A stretch of DNA of 64,000 bases, from positions 744,001 to 808,000 of the forward strand of contig JBLDXI010000054.1 of assembly GCA_047495785.1 (NCBI GenBank), written 5' to 3'. The position numbers and the translations under genes were made by a program. The notes under the pieces were generated by a model that saw only the letters and a list, made by a program, of their open reading frames with translations, did not search any database and was not told the DNA's origin. Numbering within the stretch: the first letter of the stretch is position 1; every line of letters begins with the position of its first letter. This document shows, one piece after another, positions 19,401 to 34,400 of this stretch. This stretch comes from Lepidodermella squamata. Lineage: Eukaryota; Gastrotricha.

Positions 19401-22400
19401 AAATCGATACTTTGAATCGATATCGGCTCTACTGAGCTATAATTTGAAGCTCAAATTCAGACAGTTTTCCGCCGTTTCCACGATAGAAGCAAATAAACAA
19501 GATTGAACTAATCCGTGAAAATTCGTCAGAAAAATCCCCTTTTAAACTTGACACGTTTTGTTCTAAGAGGTTCTATGCATTAGCTATAATTTCCCCAGCA
19601 ACAATATGATAATTTCAGTTTGTTTTATTTTCCCGAAAATTCCTCAATTTCCAGATATTATTTTGGTTTTCACAATTTCGACGCATTAATTCCTGGACTC
19701 AATTTTTGAATTCTTTGAATTTTTTGTTTATTTTTTCAGGGCATCGACATGATGTACGCTAAATTCAACGTCGCCGTCGTTGCAATGAAGAAGAAAAAGT
19801 ACGACTTCCTGAACCTGCGCAACCAGGACTTCGACCAAGACTACGAAGACTTCCGGCGACAGGTCGAAGACCTCCGCACCGCTATAATGACCTTCTTGGA
19901 CACGAAATTCAACCGCGTCAGCGACACAGCCGAAGCCCTGAGGACGCTGCACAAATTCGAAAATCTCGGCATTCCTAATCTGAATTTCGACGAGCGATAC
20001 GCGCGCATTCTAGCCGCCTATGCTCGAGACATTGAAATGGTGTCGAAAATTTACCAACGCCACAAATCCGACCCGCCGCTGCCGCGAAATTGGCCGCCTA
20101 TTGCCGGGCGAATCGCGTGGGTTCGGCAGTTGTACCGCCGTCTAGCCGACCCGATGGAGTCGTTTTCGCGCCATCCGACGATTTTGCAATCGGCTGATGC
20201 TAAGAAGTTGATTAAACAATACAACCGAGTTTGCACCGTCCTGCTCGAGTATGAAATTTTGTACCATAAGGAGGCGTTTGTTAAGCAAGTCGATGCTGTT
20301 CGCATTGGCCTGCAGGCGACTGTGCTGGTTCGGCATCACGAGACTAAGGAGATTTTTGCGAATTTCGACCCGGCTGTTAATACGGTGGTTAGGGAGACGG
20401 AGATTTTGGCCAGGCTGGGGTGTGAAGTTCCACCGTTTGCTAAACAACTGCGACAACGGCAACAACAGTTGAAGGAACGATTACAGGTAAAAATTAGTAA
20501 AAAAATTCAAACTCATAAATTTTTGAAGAATTTCAGCTAACTTTTGATTTCGAATTTCAGAAATTTCAGATTTTTTTCGGAAAATATTTTAAAAGTTCTA
20601 AGCAATTTTTAAAACTGCAATCTTTCAATATTCAATATTCTATGATTTTTTTAATTAATTTTAATGTTTAAATAAATTTGAATAATTGTTAGAAAGTACG
20701 AACTATTTCTTCAAATTTCCTCGAAAAATGACCTGAAAAATTGAAAATGTTTTTAAAATTTTGAATTTTTAAAATTTTTAATAGTTAATGCCTTGTATTG
20801 GCATCGCACGAAACCTTTAATTCTAGTACAGTAAAACCTGTTATCTCGAACTCTGTGTATCTCGAAAACCTGTGTATGTCGAAGTCTTGCCGAGGAACCG
20901 TGGGTTTTTCAGCATGTAGCCCATATTATTCACTCTGTGAAGTCGAACTCTGTCTATCTCGAAAGTCGAAGAGCGGGAAAGGAACGGTAGCCATATGGTG
21001 CATTATTGTGACTCTTTGAAGTCGAATGTTCGAAGCTCTTTCTTAATTTTGAGCGATACCGCGCGCGCAAGGCAAGGCGTGAAGTGGCTAAAGAGGGTCT
21101 AAGCGTGTTGTTTACCTACCTGCAGCGCTCTCGGCGAAACGCTAAAGCTGCTCGTAATCGTCAACCCCCGCGTTGCGTAATCCTACTTGAACACTTTATT
21201 TCAGGTCACGCGGCCTATCCCAGCGCATTTAAGGCCGACAACGCGGCTTGTGACTTGGGTAATTACAGAATATTTCAAATCTAGCGCTAATATTCAATAA
21301 AATGTTGCTATTTGTGCTCTAAAATATTGGGGTGATGAAATAAACGCTTTAAAATAGGCCCAGGGGTGATTTCATGCGATATATGTCAGTCTCCCTCTAT
21401 CTCGAATCTCTCTGGAAGTCGAATGGGTCGAATGGCACCGTGAGCCTTCGAGATAACAGGTTTTACTGTAATTGAAAATTCTATAGACGAAGACTCAAGT
21501 TTTGGATATTCTCATTGATCTCCATTTTTTCAAAAATCACCTCAATCGATTTTTTTATATTTTTGATACATTTTTCTCCTCAACTAGACCCTCGATCACC
21601 TGTTGGCCGAGTACCATCGCGTTACAGGCAAAGTTCCGCAAGCTTTCGAACTTCTCATGTCGCCGCACTTCGCCAAGGTCATCGCCGCCCTAGAACCCGG
21701 CTGGACCTCAGTCACGTGGACCTCGGTCAATTTCTCGACCTTCATCGAATCGGCGATGAAAGCCCTCGCCGACTTTGAACTACTCATCGACCGGGCGCTG
21801 CAGCTCACCGAGTTCCGCATTGACTCCGTGTTCCATGAGATGACCCAGGTCACGCTGTGCGAACTGCCCGACGAAGAGCCGTGGACGGCAGACCACTTCC
21901 TCGAACGCACGCAACAACTGTGCCACAGAGGCGCACAGGTAAAATAAAAAATCCGATATTAACACGTTTCAATTTTTTAAGGTGGATTTTTTTTTAATTT
22001 TGCCAAATTCAATCTCGTCGTTAAAATATGGCCATTTTATCACACTCGCACTGACCTAGAGTAATAATGTCAGAGAAAGTAGGTCAGGTCATCAGAAACG
22101 CAGCCTTAATTACGTCAAAAGCGTGCTAAAAATGACGCACTTTTCATTATAGTACAAGACTGCTATGATTTTTGTTCCTTTTAAATGTGAATAATAATGA
22201 TTTTCCTATTACACAATTCTATTTTTTCTCGAATGTTCTTCCTCCAGATTTTGCAAACAAAGAGCATAAATGTGGAAGATGCGGCGCACGAGTTGATCGA
22301 CATGCTCATTGGTGATTTGCACAAGACGCATGCTCACGACGAGGAGGACAGCGAAAAGCCGTCGGAGGGTGTTGATGCGAATGCTGCGGCGGCTGAGTCT

Positions 22401-25400
22401 GCCGATGGCCAGCAGAATGAACGCACGCGGAGCCGCAATTCAGGTGGACCGGGTAATAATACGAACCGCGGCCGCACCGGACGGAAAGATCAGCGTGAAG
22501 CTATTGAAGAAGCGGCTTCAGAATTGCTGAACCATTTCTCACACAGGTGAGCATTAGAATTTTCCAATTTTTTTCATTTCCATTAAAATTATAAAAAAAA
22601 ATCAAAATCGAGGAAAATATTTTTGAAATTTGTGTGAATTTAATTATAAAAATGAATTTGAAATATTTTAATTTTTTATAATTTTCAGGAATCTCGATTC
22701 TTTGGTTAAAGTAACCCGGCAGACATTGGAAGCACTTCGGCGTCGTCTGACCGCAAAATCGTCTATGTTGACAATGTACGGCGCGCGGAATGCCGGGAAT
22801 GAATCTTCGCGCGCTTTCTTCCACGTCGACACTGTTCTGACGATTCCGAATGTGAATATTCAACCGACGCTAGAGGAGGTGCAGCAGGCGGTTAACAAAG
22901 CGGCGCAGATGATTGTCGGCGTGTCGAAGGGCGTGTCGCAGTGGACGCGAACTCGCGAGGAAAAAGATCAGTCAAAAGACGGTAAAAAAATTGTAGTGCT
23001 CCGAAAAAATTTTCTAGAATTTCAAATCTCAATTTTTTTAGGTTCCTCAGTGGATGAATTTTTTGGAAAATTCGGGAAAAATTTCTAGAATAAAGAATTG
23101 AATTATTTGTAAATATTCGAAAAAAATTGAAAATTGGTTTCTTGGAAATTGTTCACAATTTTTTTTAATTTCGATGGTTCAATTTTACCTGTCAGATTTG
23201 GCTAGAATGAGACTTGAGGAATGTATGTCATCGATAATTACAGTCTTAGTGACTTTTTAGATCTGTAGCCCGAAACAGGACATTCGCGCACATTAACTAT
23301 TTTTTTAGTGAAATTTAGCTTTTCTCATGCATTCTTTGAAATTTTGTTATGAAATGAAACAGGGCGGGTTTGGGAGAAGCAGTCTGAAAGGCCCTCTGAG
23401 AGACCATCTGAGGGCCAACGAACCTACGTGTCACGATCCAGTCGTAAGTACCCCACCCGAAAATTGAAACCAACTATACTAGCCCGCTTCATCTTAATTT
23501 TGTCTTGCAGAAAAAATCAGTATACTTGTACTAGATTTTAGAAATTTTTAATCTTGAAAATTAGAATTTAGCACAGAAATATTTTAATTTTCTTTCTGAT
23601 TATTTATTTATTTATTCTGAAAATTAGCTTAATTTTTCTGAATTAGAATATCAATTTTTTAATACAAATTAAAAATGAATTTTTTAAGCTGGATTTTTAA
23701 ATAATTTCTTTCAATTTTTTTAGATGGAGCAGGTGAAAGGAGAGGAAGCGTCGCGAGTGGCCCAGATTCGGACAATCCGCCTCAACCAGCCGCCTCGGAG
23801 GCTCCGACTTCGAAAACCGGCCTAACCGCTGCCCAGAAAGAGCAGCAGCAAACAGCGATTGAAATCCAACAGCTGAACTACTACCGGCCAGTCAGCGAGC
23901 ACAAAGAAATTCTGAAACTCATCTCTCAGCTTTCATCCATTGTCAGCTCACTGAAGAAAGAAGTCACCGACGTGCTGAAAGGCTTCAACAAATACGCTGA
24001 AATTTGGAGCCGAGACCGCGAAGAAACGCTGGCTGAGTTCACGAAGCAGAACCCGAAGTTGCCGGAATATATGGGCGAGATAATTTTCTACGAAGAGTGG
24101 GACATACGAATCGGGGAAGAGCCGGAGTTTTACACGATAGGGCCCATTGCGTTGTTCACTGAACGGTTCAAACTCGGCTTATCAACCGAGACGAAAGCGT
24201 GGCGGTTGATGTACGGCAAGGCCTGTAACACGAAATATCGGTCTGAGATGATATCGATTTTCGATTTCATCGACGATTTGACAAAGCGGCTTCAGAGGCC
24301 TATCAAAGATTTGGATGATATTCGGCTGTTGATGGGTTCTTTGAAGGAGATGAGGGAGGAATTTACGAGGATTGATATGGCCATCCCTGGGGTTGAGGAG
24401 TCGTATGCTATGTTGACTAAGCACGAGCTGCCCGTTGCTAGGGAGGAGGTTGAGCGGTGTGATACGCTGCGGTATTCTTGGGAGAGGCTGCTCCAGAATT
24501 CGATGACTGTGCAGAATATGCTGGTCGATGTTCAGCCGCGGTATCGTGGGCAACTGTTCGAAAATGTTGGCCAGTTCAAGGTCGATACGGAACAGTTCTA
24601 CAAAGACTACAGAGCTAAGGTAAAATTTGGGAATTTCTCTTAAATTGTCCTAAATTAATAGTGATTGTTTTGCATTTCATGAAAAGTCATACAAAAATAT
24701 TGAAATTTATTTGAAAATGGGTTAAAAAGAAGCAAAATGTGTCAAATCAGGGTGGTTTCGGAAAAAATTGAATATTACTCTAAAAATAATGGGGAATGCG
24801 GGCCGAAATATTATCGAAATTCGAATTTGAAATTTGTAATTCATTCGAGGGTTCTTATAAACAAACAACTCGAAAATATTCTTGTGAATTTCGATTATTT
24901 TTGTGTTTTATTGATTTTTCTGAATTTGAGATTTTCGCCTAGTGCGATTTAAAACTTCTTGAAAATACCAGTTTTGGTTCCCATTTTTCCCGCGAATGAC
25001 TAAATTGGCCCCTCTTTAATTAGTTGGAATGGAAAATTGAGAGAGAATGATGAACTCGAAATTTGTGAAAAATCGAAACCTGAGATTAAATGCATTTTCG
25101 CTTCGGATAAATTTCAATATTATATCCATTATTCTATAAACTTGAAAATTAAATTGCTGTTTTTGAAATTTTAAAGCGTGTCCCATAAGTAACGCTAGCA
25201 TAAAAAAATACACGAAAACAATTTCAGAAGATCTAAAATGAGAGACGAATCTCTTGGCCAGGAATTTTTAGAAAATTTAAATAATCGCGAGAACATTCCG
25301 CAGAAATTTGGTCCAACTTCGTAAATTATACCGAAAATTACCGAACCATTTAGCATCGGGATTTTCCGGGTTTTCTCAGGTAAGTTTTGTATTTCTTCGG

Positions 25401-28400
25401 TTGAATCGCTTATAAAAGATGGAATTTTAATTTAATAAAACTGGTTAAAAAATCCTTCAAAAAGTTGCCAAAATAAAAAAATAGTTGCGCAACTTCTGGG
25501 ACACGCTGTAAATGGGTCTCAATCGTTATTCGTCAAAAAATTGAAACATTCGTGATTTTTACGAGCTGGTTCAACCTTCGATCTCAAAAATCTCTGATTT
25601 TTCACATTAGAAGTGAAGTGTGATTCTAAGCTATTTGGATTTGAGAGTGAGAAAAATTTGAATTTTGAAAATTCGTTGAACTTTTATTTTTATTTTTAAT
25701 TTTAATTTTTATTCATTCTTATTTTCAGGGTCCCAACGTAACTGGAATCACGCCTCGGGAAGCCGCCGATCGGCTCATCATCATGCAAAACACGTTCGAC
25801 TCGCTCTACCGCAAATACATCACCTACTCGAGCGGCGAGGAGCTCTTCGGCCTGTCCGTTTCCTCCTACGACGAGCTGCACCAAATCAAAAAGGAACTGA
25901 ACCTCCTCCAAAAACTGTACCAACTCTACAACAACGTCATCGACACTGTCTCGAAATGGTACGAAATCCTGTGGACGGACGTGAATATCGAAAAAATCAA
26001 CACAGACCTACAAGAATTTCAAAACCGCTGCCGCCGCATGCCGAAAGCGTTGAAAGAGTACGAGGCGTTCAACGAACTGAACCAAAAACTCGAGGACTTC
26101 TCGCAAATGGTGCCTCTCCTAGAACTCATGGCTAACAAAGCGATGAAGGCCCGGCACTGGCAACGCATGTCCGACACGTGCGGGTACAATTTCGACATTG
26201 AAAGCGACAATTTCACGCTGAAAAATATTCTGGAGGCCCCGCTGCTCAAGTACCGCGAGGATATTGAAGATATCTGCGTCTCAGCGGTGAAAGAGCGTGA
26301 TATCGAGGCGAAATTGAAGACGGTCATGTCAGACTGGGCTCTGCAAGAATTTTCGTTTGGTAACTTCAAAAATCGAGGCGAACTCTTGCTAAAGGGAGAC
26401 CGAGTTACGGAACTAACCACCCTACTTGAGGACTCGTTAATGGTCCTGAGCTCTTTGATGTCCAACCGGTATAACGTCCCGTTTCGTAAGCAAATCCAGC
26501 AATGGGTTCAGAGTTTGACCACGTCGAGCGAGATTGTCGAAAATTGGATGCAGGTGCAGAATTTGTGGGTGTACCTCGAGGCGGTTTTCGTGGGTGGTGA
26601 TATCGCGAAACAGCTGCCCAAAGAGGCGAAACGCTTCCAGAATATCGATAAATCTTGGATTAAAATTATGACTCGAGCTCATGATATGCCGAATGTTATT
26701 CAGTGCTGCACGAGTGATGAAACGTTGAACCAGCTGTTGCCGCATTTGTTGAACCAGTTGGAGGAGTGTCAGAAGTCGCTGACTGGGTATTTGGAGAAGA
26801 AGCGTCTGTTGTTCCCGCGGTTTTTCTTCGTCTCAGATCCGGCGTTGTTGGAAATTTTGGGCCAGGCCTCGGATTGCCACACGATTCAGCATCATTTGTT
26901 GTCGGTTTTTGATAACACGAAATCGGTCACTTTCCACGATAAACAGTACGAATTGATCCTGTCAATCCATTCTTCTGAGGTAAATTTTGTCTACTTTTAT
27001 TTTTAATTTTTTTAATTTTGTTTTTGAAAAAGTACATTCTGAATTTTAAACAAATTTTCAAATTTTTCGTTGTTGAATTTCGATTTTTGAAATTCAATCA
27101 GATGTTTTTCCGGAATAATTTTTTTAGTTTCATCAAAAATTGGTTAGCATTATTCATGAATTTCGTTTAAAACTCGGCTTTAGGAATCCTGGTGATCTGA
27201 ATTACGAATTTCTGATCGTTTTTTCCGATATTTTCGATTTTTCGATAATCGATCGCCGAGATGAGATTCCTAATTTGCTATTAGTTATCCAATTACAGAA
27301 TTTAACAAACAATTGGTACAAAACCTTGCGAAAAGTTTTCACCTGGATCTTCGTCTTATCTTTAAAGGCTAACTTTTACTAAAATATTCGACAATTGCAC
27401 GAATTCCTACGAGACACTGGTCATTTATCCGTTTTCCCCGAATTTATACGATTTCCCAGCGCGGAGATGTGCCTTTTAGACACCCTGGGGTTGTAGTCAC
27501 CCTACAGGATTTTTTGAATATAGGGTGGCAGGAAAAGATGCCGTTAGGCTTTAATGGGTTAATTTCGATTTTTCTTTTGATTTTTATTGTCAATTTTTGA
27601 AAATTATCTCTCAAATAATACTTTTTTGTTGTCTCATAGAGTTCCTTGTAAAATGCTTTGAAACTCGGTCGCGAATGATAGTGAAAGAAAATCGATGCAA
27701 TTTTCAAGAATTTCAGCTCATTTTTGCCTGTTTACAAAATTCCTCATAATACAGTGTCCCATAATAATTCAACAACCGAAGAAAATGTAGGAAAAATGGG
27801 ATCAGAAAGCCTGAAAAGATCGATCATATTATGTTCTGAGATGATTTTATATTGCTTGGGAATGAAAACCGATAGCTAAAATGCAAAATTCTGAAACTGA
27901 AATTCAAAAAATACCGAACTATTGGGTTTTCGAGTTTTATTCGGTAAATTTTAATTTTATTTGTTAAATCACAGACAATGGACGAAGAATGCTCCCAATG
28001 CTCTAATTGAGGAAGCATGCGTGCATTTTCAACGAAAAGGTGGACATTCAAAAATTGTTGCGCAATCTATGTAACACTAATACGAGTTGTTTGATTGAAT
28101 GTTCAATTGATTGAATTTTGAATTGATTGAATTGATTGAAATTTAATTGAATTTCCAATATTCGCCTAATTTATTCAGAATTTATGAACAGTTATTGGTA
28201 ATTTAATCCAAATGTGTCCGTAGTTTTACCCGTATGGCCCGGTTGGCCATCCATTGTTGATCTCGATGGAATTGTATACCTTTCTAACGCTGAAAACTGG
28301 AAAAATGTGATTTTCATTAAATTTTTCCAATTTTTTTATTTAAATTTCGAAACTTCGAAATGATAATTTTTTGGTATAAATGTTGCATCTCTGAACAATT

Positions 28401-31400
28401 TTTGTGAATATTTTTCAAATTATTCATTGTCTACATCGATTTCCTATCTAATTTCGATTATAGGGTGAGACAATCGAGCTGCAAAAGCCTGTTCGCTGCG
28501 ACGGCAACGTCGAAGTGTGGCTGATGCAGTTGATGGTCGAGAGCCAGCGATCGCTGCACTTTGTCATCCGAACCGCCGCCATGGCCATCAGCGACACCAA
28601 CTTCAACCTCGTCGAGTTCCTCAACATGTTCCCGGCGCAAATCGGCCTGCTCGGCATCCAACTAATCTGGACGCGAGACGCAAATGACGCGCTCGTCTCG
28701 GCTAAATCCGACAAGAAAATCATGTCGAGCACAAATCAGCGATTTTTGGACATGTTGAACTTGCTGATTCAGCAGACAACGCGTGATTTGACGAAAGTTG
28801 AGCGAACGAAATTTGAGACGCTCATCACAATTCACGTGCATCAGCGGGATATTTTTGATGATTTGGTGAAGATGCATGTCAAGAGTCCGCTTGATTTCGA
28901 GTGGTCGAAACAGACGCGTTTCTACTTTTTGGAGGACCAGGACCGCGTGAATATTCAAATTACGGACGTTGATTTTACGTATCAGAATGAGTTTTTGGGC
29001 TGTACCGAGCGTCTTGTCATCACGCCGCTGACTGATCGTTGCTACATCACGCTGTCTCAGGCTATTGGCATGTCTATGGGAGGCGCTCCTGCAGGTCAGT
29101 TTCTGATAATTTGAAAAACTTTCAAATTTAAAGATTTAAAAAAAATTTCAATCACCTTTATTCGAAGAATTCGAAAATCGATTAAACTAGCAGAAAATCT
29201 TTTTTTACCAACATTTTCAGAATTTGTTTGAAATATTTGGAAAGTGCTCTTTGAAATTCGATTTACCTTGGTTTTTTAATAAAAAATTCAAGGTCCTCGA
29301 AATAAATTCTTAAATGCAAAGAAAATCATAAAATGGAAGAATCATGCTGGCTGAAGTGGAACTAAATTTCTGAATGTTACGCTTAGAACTTTCATAGAAC
29401 TTGGGTAATTTTCATAATTGAGTTTATTCGTGAACTTTTTTATCGTTTGAATTCATGATTTTCCGTATTTTATTGGGTGTTGTGGTGATTTGCGTGAGAT
29501 AGAAGCCTGATACCGGCAGTTTTACGTTCGCAATCGATTCAGCGCACCTGAATACCCCTAGACCAATCAGACCAATATCGAAAGTTATCGATTATCGGTT
29601 ATCGATAATCAGTGATTTCGATCTCCGATTCCGATTCCGAACTGATCAAAGTCCGAGGCAATTTTCATGATTATCGCATCAAAATCTCCTGGAATTATAA
29701 TTGGAGAAAATTCTCGACATTATTGACTATCGATTATTGATCGATAACCAATCGTTAAAAATCGCTGTCGTCCGATCAGCCCAAAAATTATATCGATGGA
29801 AAGCCTAAATCAATTTCGGATTTTGTTTACTTTTTTTGGTGTGATATTTGAAATTTCTCTATCAATCTGATGACGATAATCTGGTTAACAGCTGATCATC
29901 TGATAACTGAATATTTGCAGAAGCTTCCTAAATGACGAACAATACGGCAACGAATGTTGCTCACAACGAGATGTAAAGAATTGATAGGCCGTTTCCGCCT
30001 CAAATATTCAACTCAAACTTCATAGGAGGAGGCTGATAAGCAACTCCATCTGACTAACCGAGAACGAAAACAGATACCCACAGCGAAAACAGATAAAGAC
30101 AGTCAAACAGTCAACTGAAACTTGCCTCAGGATCTCCAGGCACAGCCGCCGGAGCAACGCCAGCTAGTGCACCTAAATTCTAAATTCAAATATTTATTGT
30201 TCATTGATATCACATAAATAGGGGGGACGAAATAAGTGAAAGATATCAATGACGCGGGGTCACAAGATTATATGCGCTTGCCGGCGGCAGTGCGCTGCGG
30301 ACAGAAGTGGGCGGGGTGATGGATGATTTATCGAAAGCAGACAGGCACGTAAACACAGCGAGGGAGAATGGGAGGTAGAAGAAGGGAAGAGAGAAGAGAA
30401 AGCAAAGGATAGAGGAAGAGGGAGAGGCGGCAAGATCAGACATCGAAAGTGGGCGAAGGACCCCGAGGAAGCCTGCTGGCGATCAAGGCAAGCGGGGAAC
30501 GGGGCACCGGGTTCGCACCACCTATAATTGTTAGCTTGGCAAGGTGTCCCTCCTTTAACAAAGGCGACGGGCTTCGTCCACAACGTCGGCTCGAAGTGGT
30601 CCTCAATGGCTGCCTTGCAGTGGGCGCCGATTTTCTCAGTATCTTTTCTTCGTAATCATTCACGATACCAGCAAGAGGTAGTAGTTGCAGAGCCAACGTC
30701 TTTGAGGCGTACGGCTCGCGAGTCGCCGAAAAGACAATAGCAATCAGATTTTTAATAATCTTTGGAGACTTCTTTTGGTAGCAGTGGCACGCAATGCCTT
30801 ACCTCCCGTCGCAAGCGGGGTAACTGCATGATTCCACTGCGAACGGTGAAGGTGAAACCCCTGCCAGACATCTAGAGGAATGACTCCATCAATCGGGAAA
30901 ACGTTGCGTTTCATGGGGCCACCCTCCTTCGGTACAAGCATTTCCATACGGACGGAAGGACCTGGTGTTCTTCCACCAACCGTTTGGGATAGGATTGGCC
31001 ATGATGATAAGTGACCCTGGAGTAATCTGTTGCCAGAAGCTGGCACTCGTTGAATCCTTCAGCACAATAATGGCGATAGACGAGCTTTCGTTTGAACGGT
31101 CGAGGCTTAATTGCAAACGTCCTGCATGTTCATAAATTAATTATGTTTAATCATGATAAGTGATGGCCAGGCTTTATACTGGATAATTTTATGGTCATTT
31201 ATTTCAAATTAATCGGGAAATTCCAGAAAACTTGGAAAATCCATTTGTGGTATTATTACAATTTATTAAAAGTTGGGTTCCGCTTCCGAACAATTCTGGT
31301 TCCGCAACAGGCAATTTTGCTGAAAGTAAGACTCATAAAAGTGATTTGGGTGAGAACGAAGCCTGATAACGGCATTCTGACGTTCGCAATCGATTCAGCG

Positions 31401-34400
31401 CCCTGAAATACTCCTTAATTCGGATCAGCCAAATACCGACAGTTATCGATTATCGATTATCGATAATCAGTGATTGCCGATTCCGATTCCGAGGGTGATT
31501 TATTCCTAGGGTGATTTATCGCATCGAAATTTCCAGGAATAATTGAAATTGGAGAGAAATCGCGATATTATTGATTATCGATTATCGATCGATTATCGAT
31601 TATCGATCGATAACCAATCGATAAAAATCAATGTCGTCCGATCAGTGAAAAATTTTATCGATATGAAGCCTAATTCGATTTCCGAACATTTTTGAGAATT
31701 TTCTAGTTCGACATTTTTTTACCCGAGATCAAGATTTATTGGCCATCAAGAAAACCCCTCTCCAAATTAGTTATTTCCGATTCTATCGATGAGTTTTCAA
31801 CATTTTTTAAAAATTTCGTGTTTTTTTTAGGCCCTGCCGGAACAGGCAAGACTGAAACTACCAAGGACATGGGCCGTTGCCTTGGCAAGTACGTCGTCGT
31901 ATTCAACTGCTCCGACCAGATGGACTTCCGCGGTCTCGGCCGCATCTACAAAGGCCTGGCGCAGTCCGGCTCGTGGGGCTGCTTCGACGAGTTCAACCGC
32001 ATCGACCTGCCCGTACTCTCCGTCGCTGCGCAGCAGATCGCCGTCGTGTTATCCTGCCGCAAAGAACGCCGCCGCCAGTTCGTATTCACAGACGGCGATA
32101 TCGTCGACATGAACCCGGAATTCGGAATTTTCTTGACCATGAACCCGGGCTACGCCGGGCGCCAGGAGCTGCCTGAAAATCTGAAGATCAACTTCAGAAC
32201 CGTGGCGATGATGGTGCCGGATCGGCAGATTATCATCCGTGTCAAGCTGGCCGCGTGTGGTTTCATCGAAAACGTGCCCCTTTCGCGTAAATTCTACGTG
32301 TTGTACAAGCTTTGCGAGGAGCAGCTCACCAAACAGGTGCATTACGATTTCGGTCTGCGGAATATTTTGTCGGTTTTGCGTACGCTCGGCTCGGTTAAAC
32401 GGTCGAACCCCAATGATCCGGAGCCGACGACTATGATGCGAGTGTTGCGTGACATGAACTTGTCCAAGCTTACCGATCAAGACGAGCCGCTTTTCATGTC
32501 GCTTATTGCTGATTTGTTCCCAGGTAAGAATTCTCTAATGATTTTCTACGCTTTTATGAATGAGATGTGAACATCGCATAGAGCTCCGAAAAAAGAAGAA
32601 TTCTCGATCGGCGCATCTCGATCTTTTTCAAATTCGTCAAATTTATTTGAACCTACATTTTTACTTGCCGCAGGTTTTCACCAGTTGAAGCTGCTAAAAG
32701 CATTTCATTTCCTATACTACAGCGTCTTCCATAAGTAAAGAAAGCGAAGAAAAGACACGGAAAAGGGTTCAGAAACTCTAAAATGACATCTCATGGCTAG
32801 AACAATTTTAGAAAAATTCCAAAAATCACTAGAATAGGAATCAAAAATGTCACTTGTTAATGGGACTAGGAGAAATTTGGAGAAATTTGATCTAACCGGG
32901 TGAAATACCGAAAATTACCGAACCTGTTACCATCGGGGTTTTCCGGGTATTCTCTGGTAAATTTTTTATTTCTTCGGTTAAATCGCAGATAAAAGATGGA
33001 ATAGGTTTAATTTAATAAAAAATAGTTGAATTTTCTACGAAAAATGACCTTAACAAAAATAAAAAATAGACTTGCTGTATTTCATTAAATAAATCTCGAG
33101 AAAAATACCGATGAGAATGGTTGGGTAATTATTCGTATTATTTCATATTTCGATTTAACTTATTTAACTTCTTTTGAATTTTCTCCGCTTTACCTACTTT
33201 TGAGACTTCAGCAATTTCAACAAGTTTTTCAAAAAAAATATGACAATTATTTCAATTCAAATTAGTTGGGTCTTTCAATCGGAAATTTTCGCGGATTGGA
33301 AAGTCCTCCATCGATCTAAAATTTAAAATATTAATTTCCTACTAAGACTAAGTATTGTCGAGTTCGAGCGTTGCAGAATCATCATAAATTGCCAAATTTT
33401 GAGTTTTTCAGGTTTTTTAATTTTGAAATTGCTGTCTCTTTTCATTTTACTTCAGTATTGAAAAATGTGACTTCATGGGAGACCTAATTTAAATATTCAT
33501 AATTTCACTGTCACACGTCAACTTTTTCTCTTCAAAAATATTTTCTAGACAGCATTTTTGAGCATTTTTCCATCGAAAATTGGTCTTGAAACCCAATCAT
33601 GTCGTTTGAAATTTCGTTTAAGTTTTGTGAAGTGTGAAGATCACCATTCACACTAGTTTGGTTAGCCATTTTCCAAACTCTGAGCTCACTTCAGCCTTTC
33701 GAATTTTTCGATTTCCCTAGAAAAAAGGGAATTTCTAAGAAAAACGGTATTTCTAGAGAATAAGGGATGGAAAATAGGCAATCAAAGTGTTGGTCTTGGC
33801 CTAAGGCCTAAGCCTCAAGCTGGGTTAGAAACATGTAAATTTCCCACTTTTAATGACGTTTCAAGTCCGTTGACGATGCAGCTGCTTCTTCACAAAATAT
33901 TGAACAATCAGAAAAATTCAGTCGAATTGGTAAAATATCGATTTATCGGTTTTTTTCCAAATTTTTCAAAATTTCAAAATTTCAAAATATCATTTTATCG
34001 AATTTTACCTTCAATTAAATTGCAAAAAAATTGAATCGCATTTTAATGAGCGTGTTGAGATTTGAAAACCTCGCAATTTTCATTTTAAAAATTCATTTCA
34101 TTTATTCAAAAATTGTCTTTAAAACTGGGAATTGAAACGAGGTGTTTGACCTTCCGAATTTCCGAATTTTTCCAGCTGAAATTTTTGAGAATTTATTAAA
34201 TTTTTTATTTATTATAGGCATCGTTTTGGACAAGGCCGGTTATCCGCAACTCGAGGCCGCGCTCGACAAGAACATCCTGGACGCGAAACTCGTCATCCAC
34301 CCGGCGTGGAAACTCAAATGCATCCAACTCTTCGAAACACAACGCGTCCGCCACGGCATGATGACGCTGGGCCCGTCCGGCGCCGGCAAAACCTGCTGCA

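Larger units (their letters stand above)
16434..24619 (+). other. Dynein N-terminal tail exons (DHC_N1)
   Basis: Residues 1 to about 1393. The first exons encode a start like that of DNAH5 (MATLRQ, then [19 protein letters not shown] and LLFIYQEPE). Exon 17970-18841 has the conserved tail core ([15 protein letters not shown]). Exons 22248-23724 encode an Arg/Ser/Asp-rich, low-complexity stretch ([32 protein letters not shown]) that looks like a disordered insert and is less conserved than its surroundings. This region binds the intermediate and light chains and docks the arm on the A-tubule. Confidence 0.85.
28464..32523 (+). other. Dynein AAA1 region (catalytic ATPase), two exons split inside the P-loop
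   Basis: Exons 28464-29094 and 31831-32523 join in phase 1 to give [20 protein letters not shown], so the 2.7-kb intron falls just before the Walker A motif GPAGTGKT (about residue 2021). Walker B is FDEFNRID, and [19 protein letters not shown] is the invariant AAA1 sensor region. AAA1 is the main motor site. Confidence 0.9.

Noticed and set aside
30740-31116. A functional POT1 or other OB-fold gene inside the dynein intron
   Set aside because: Similarity is weak and spread over different frames with stops; listed only as a degenerate trace.
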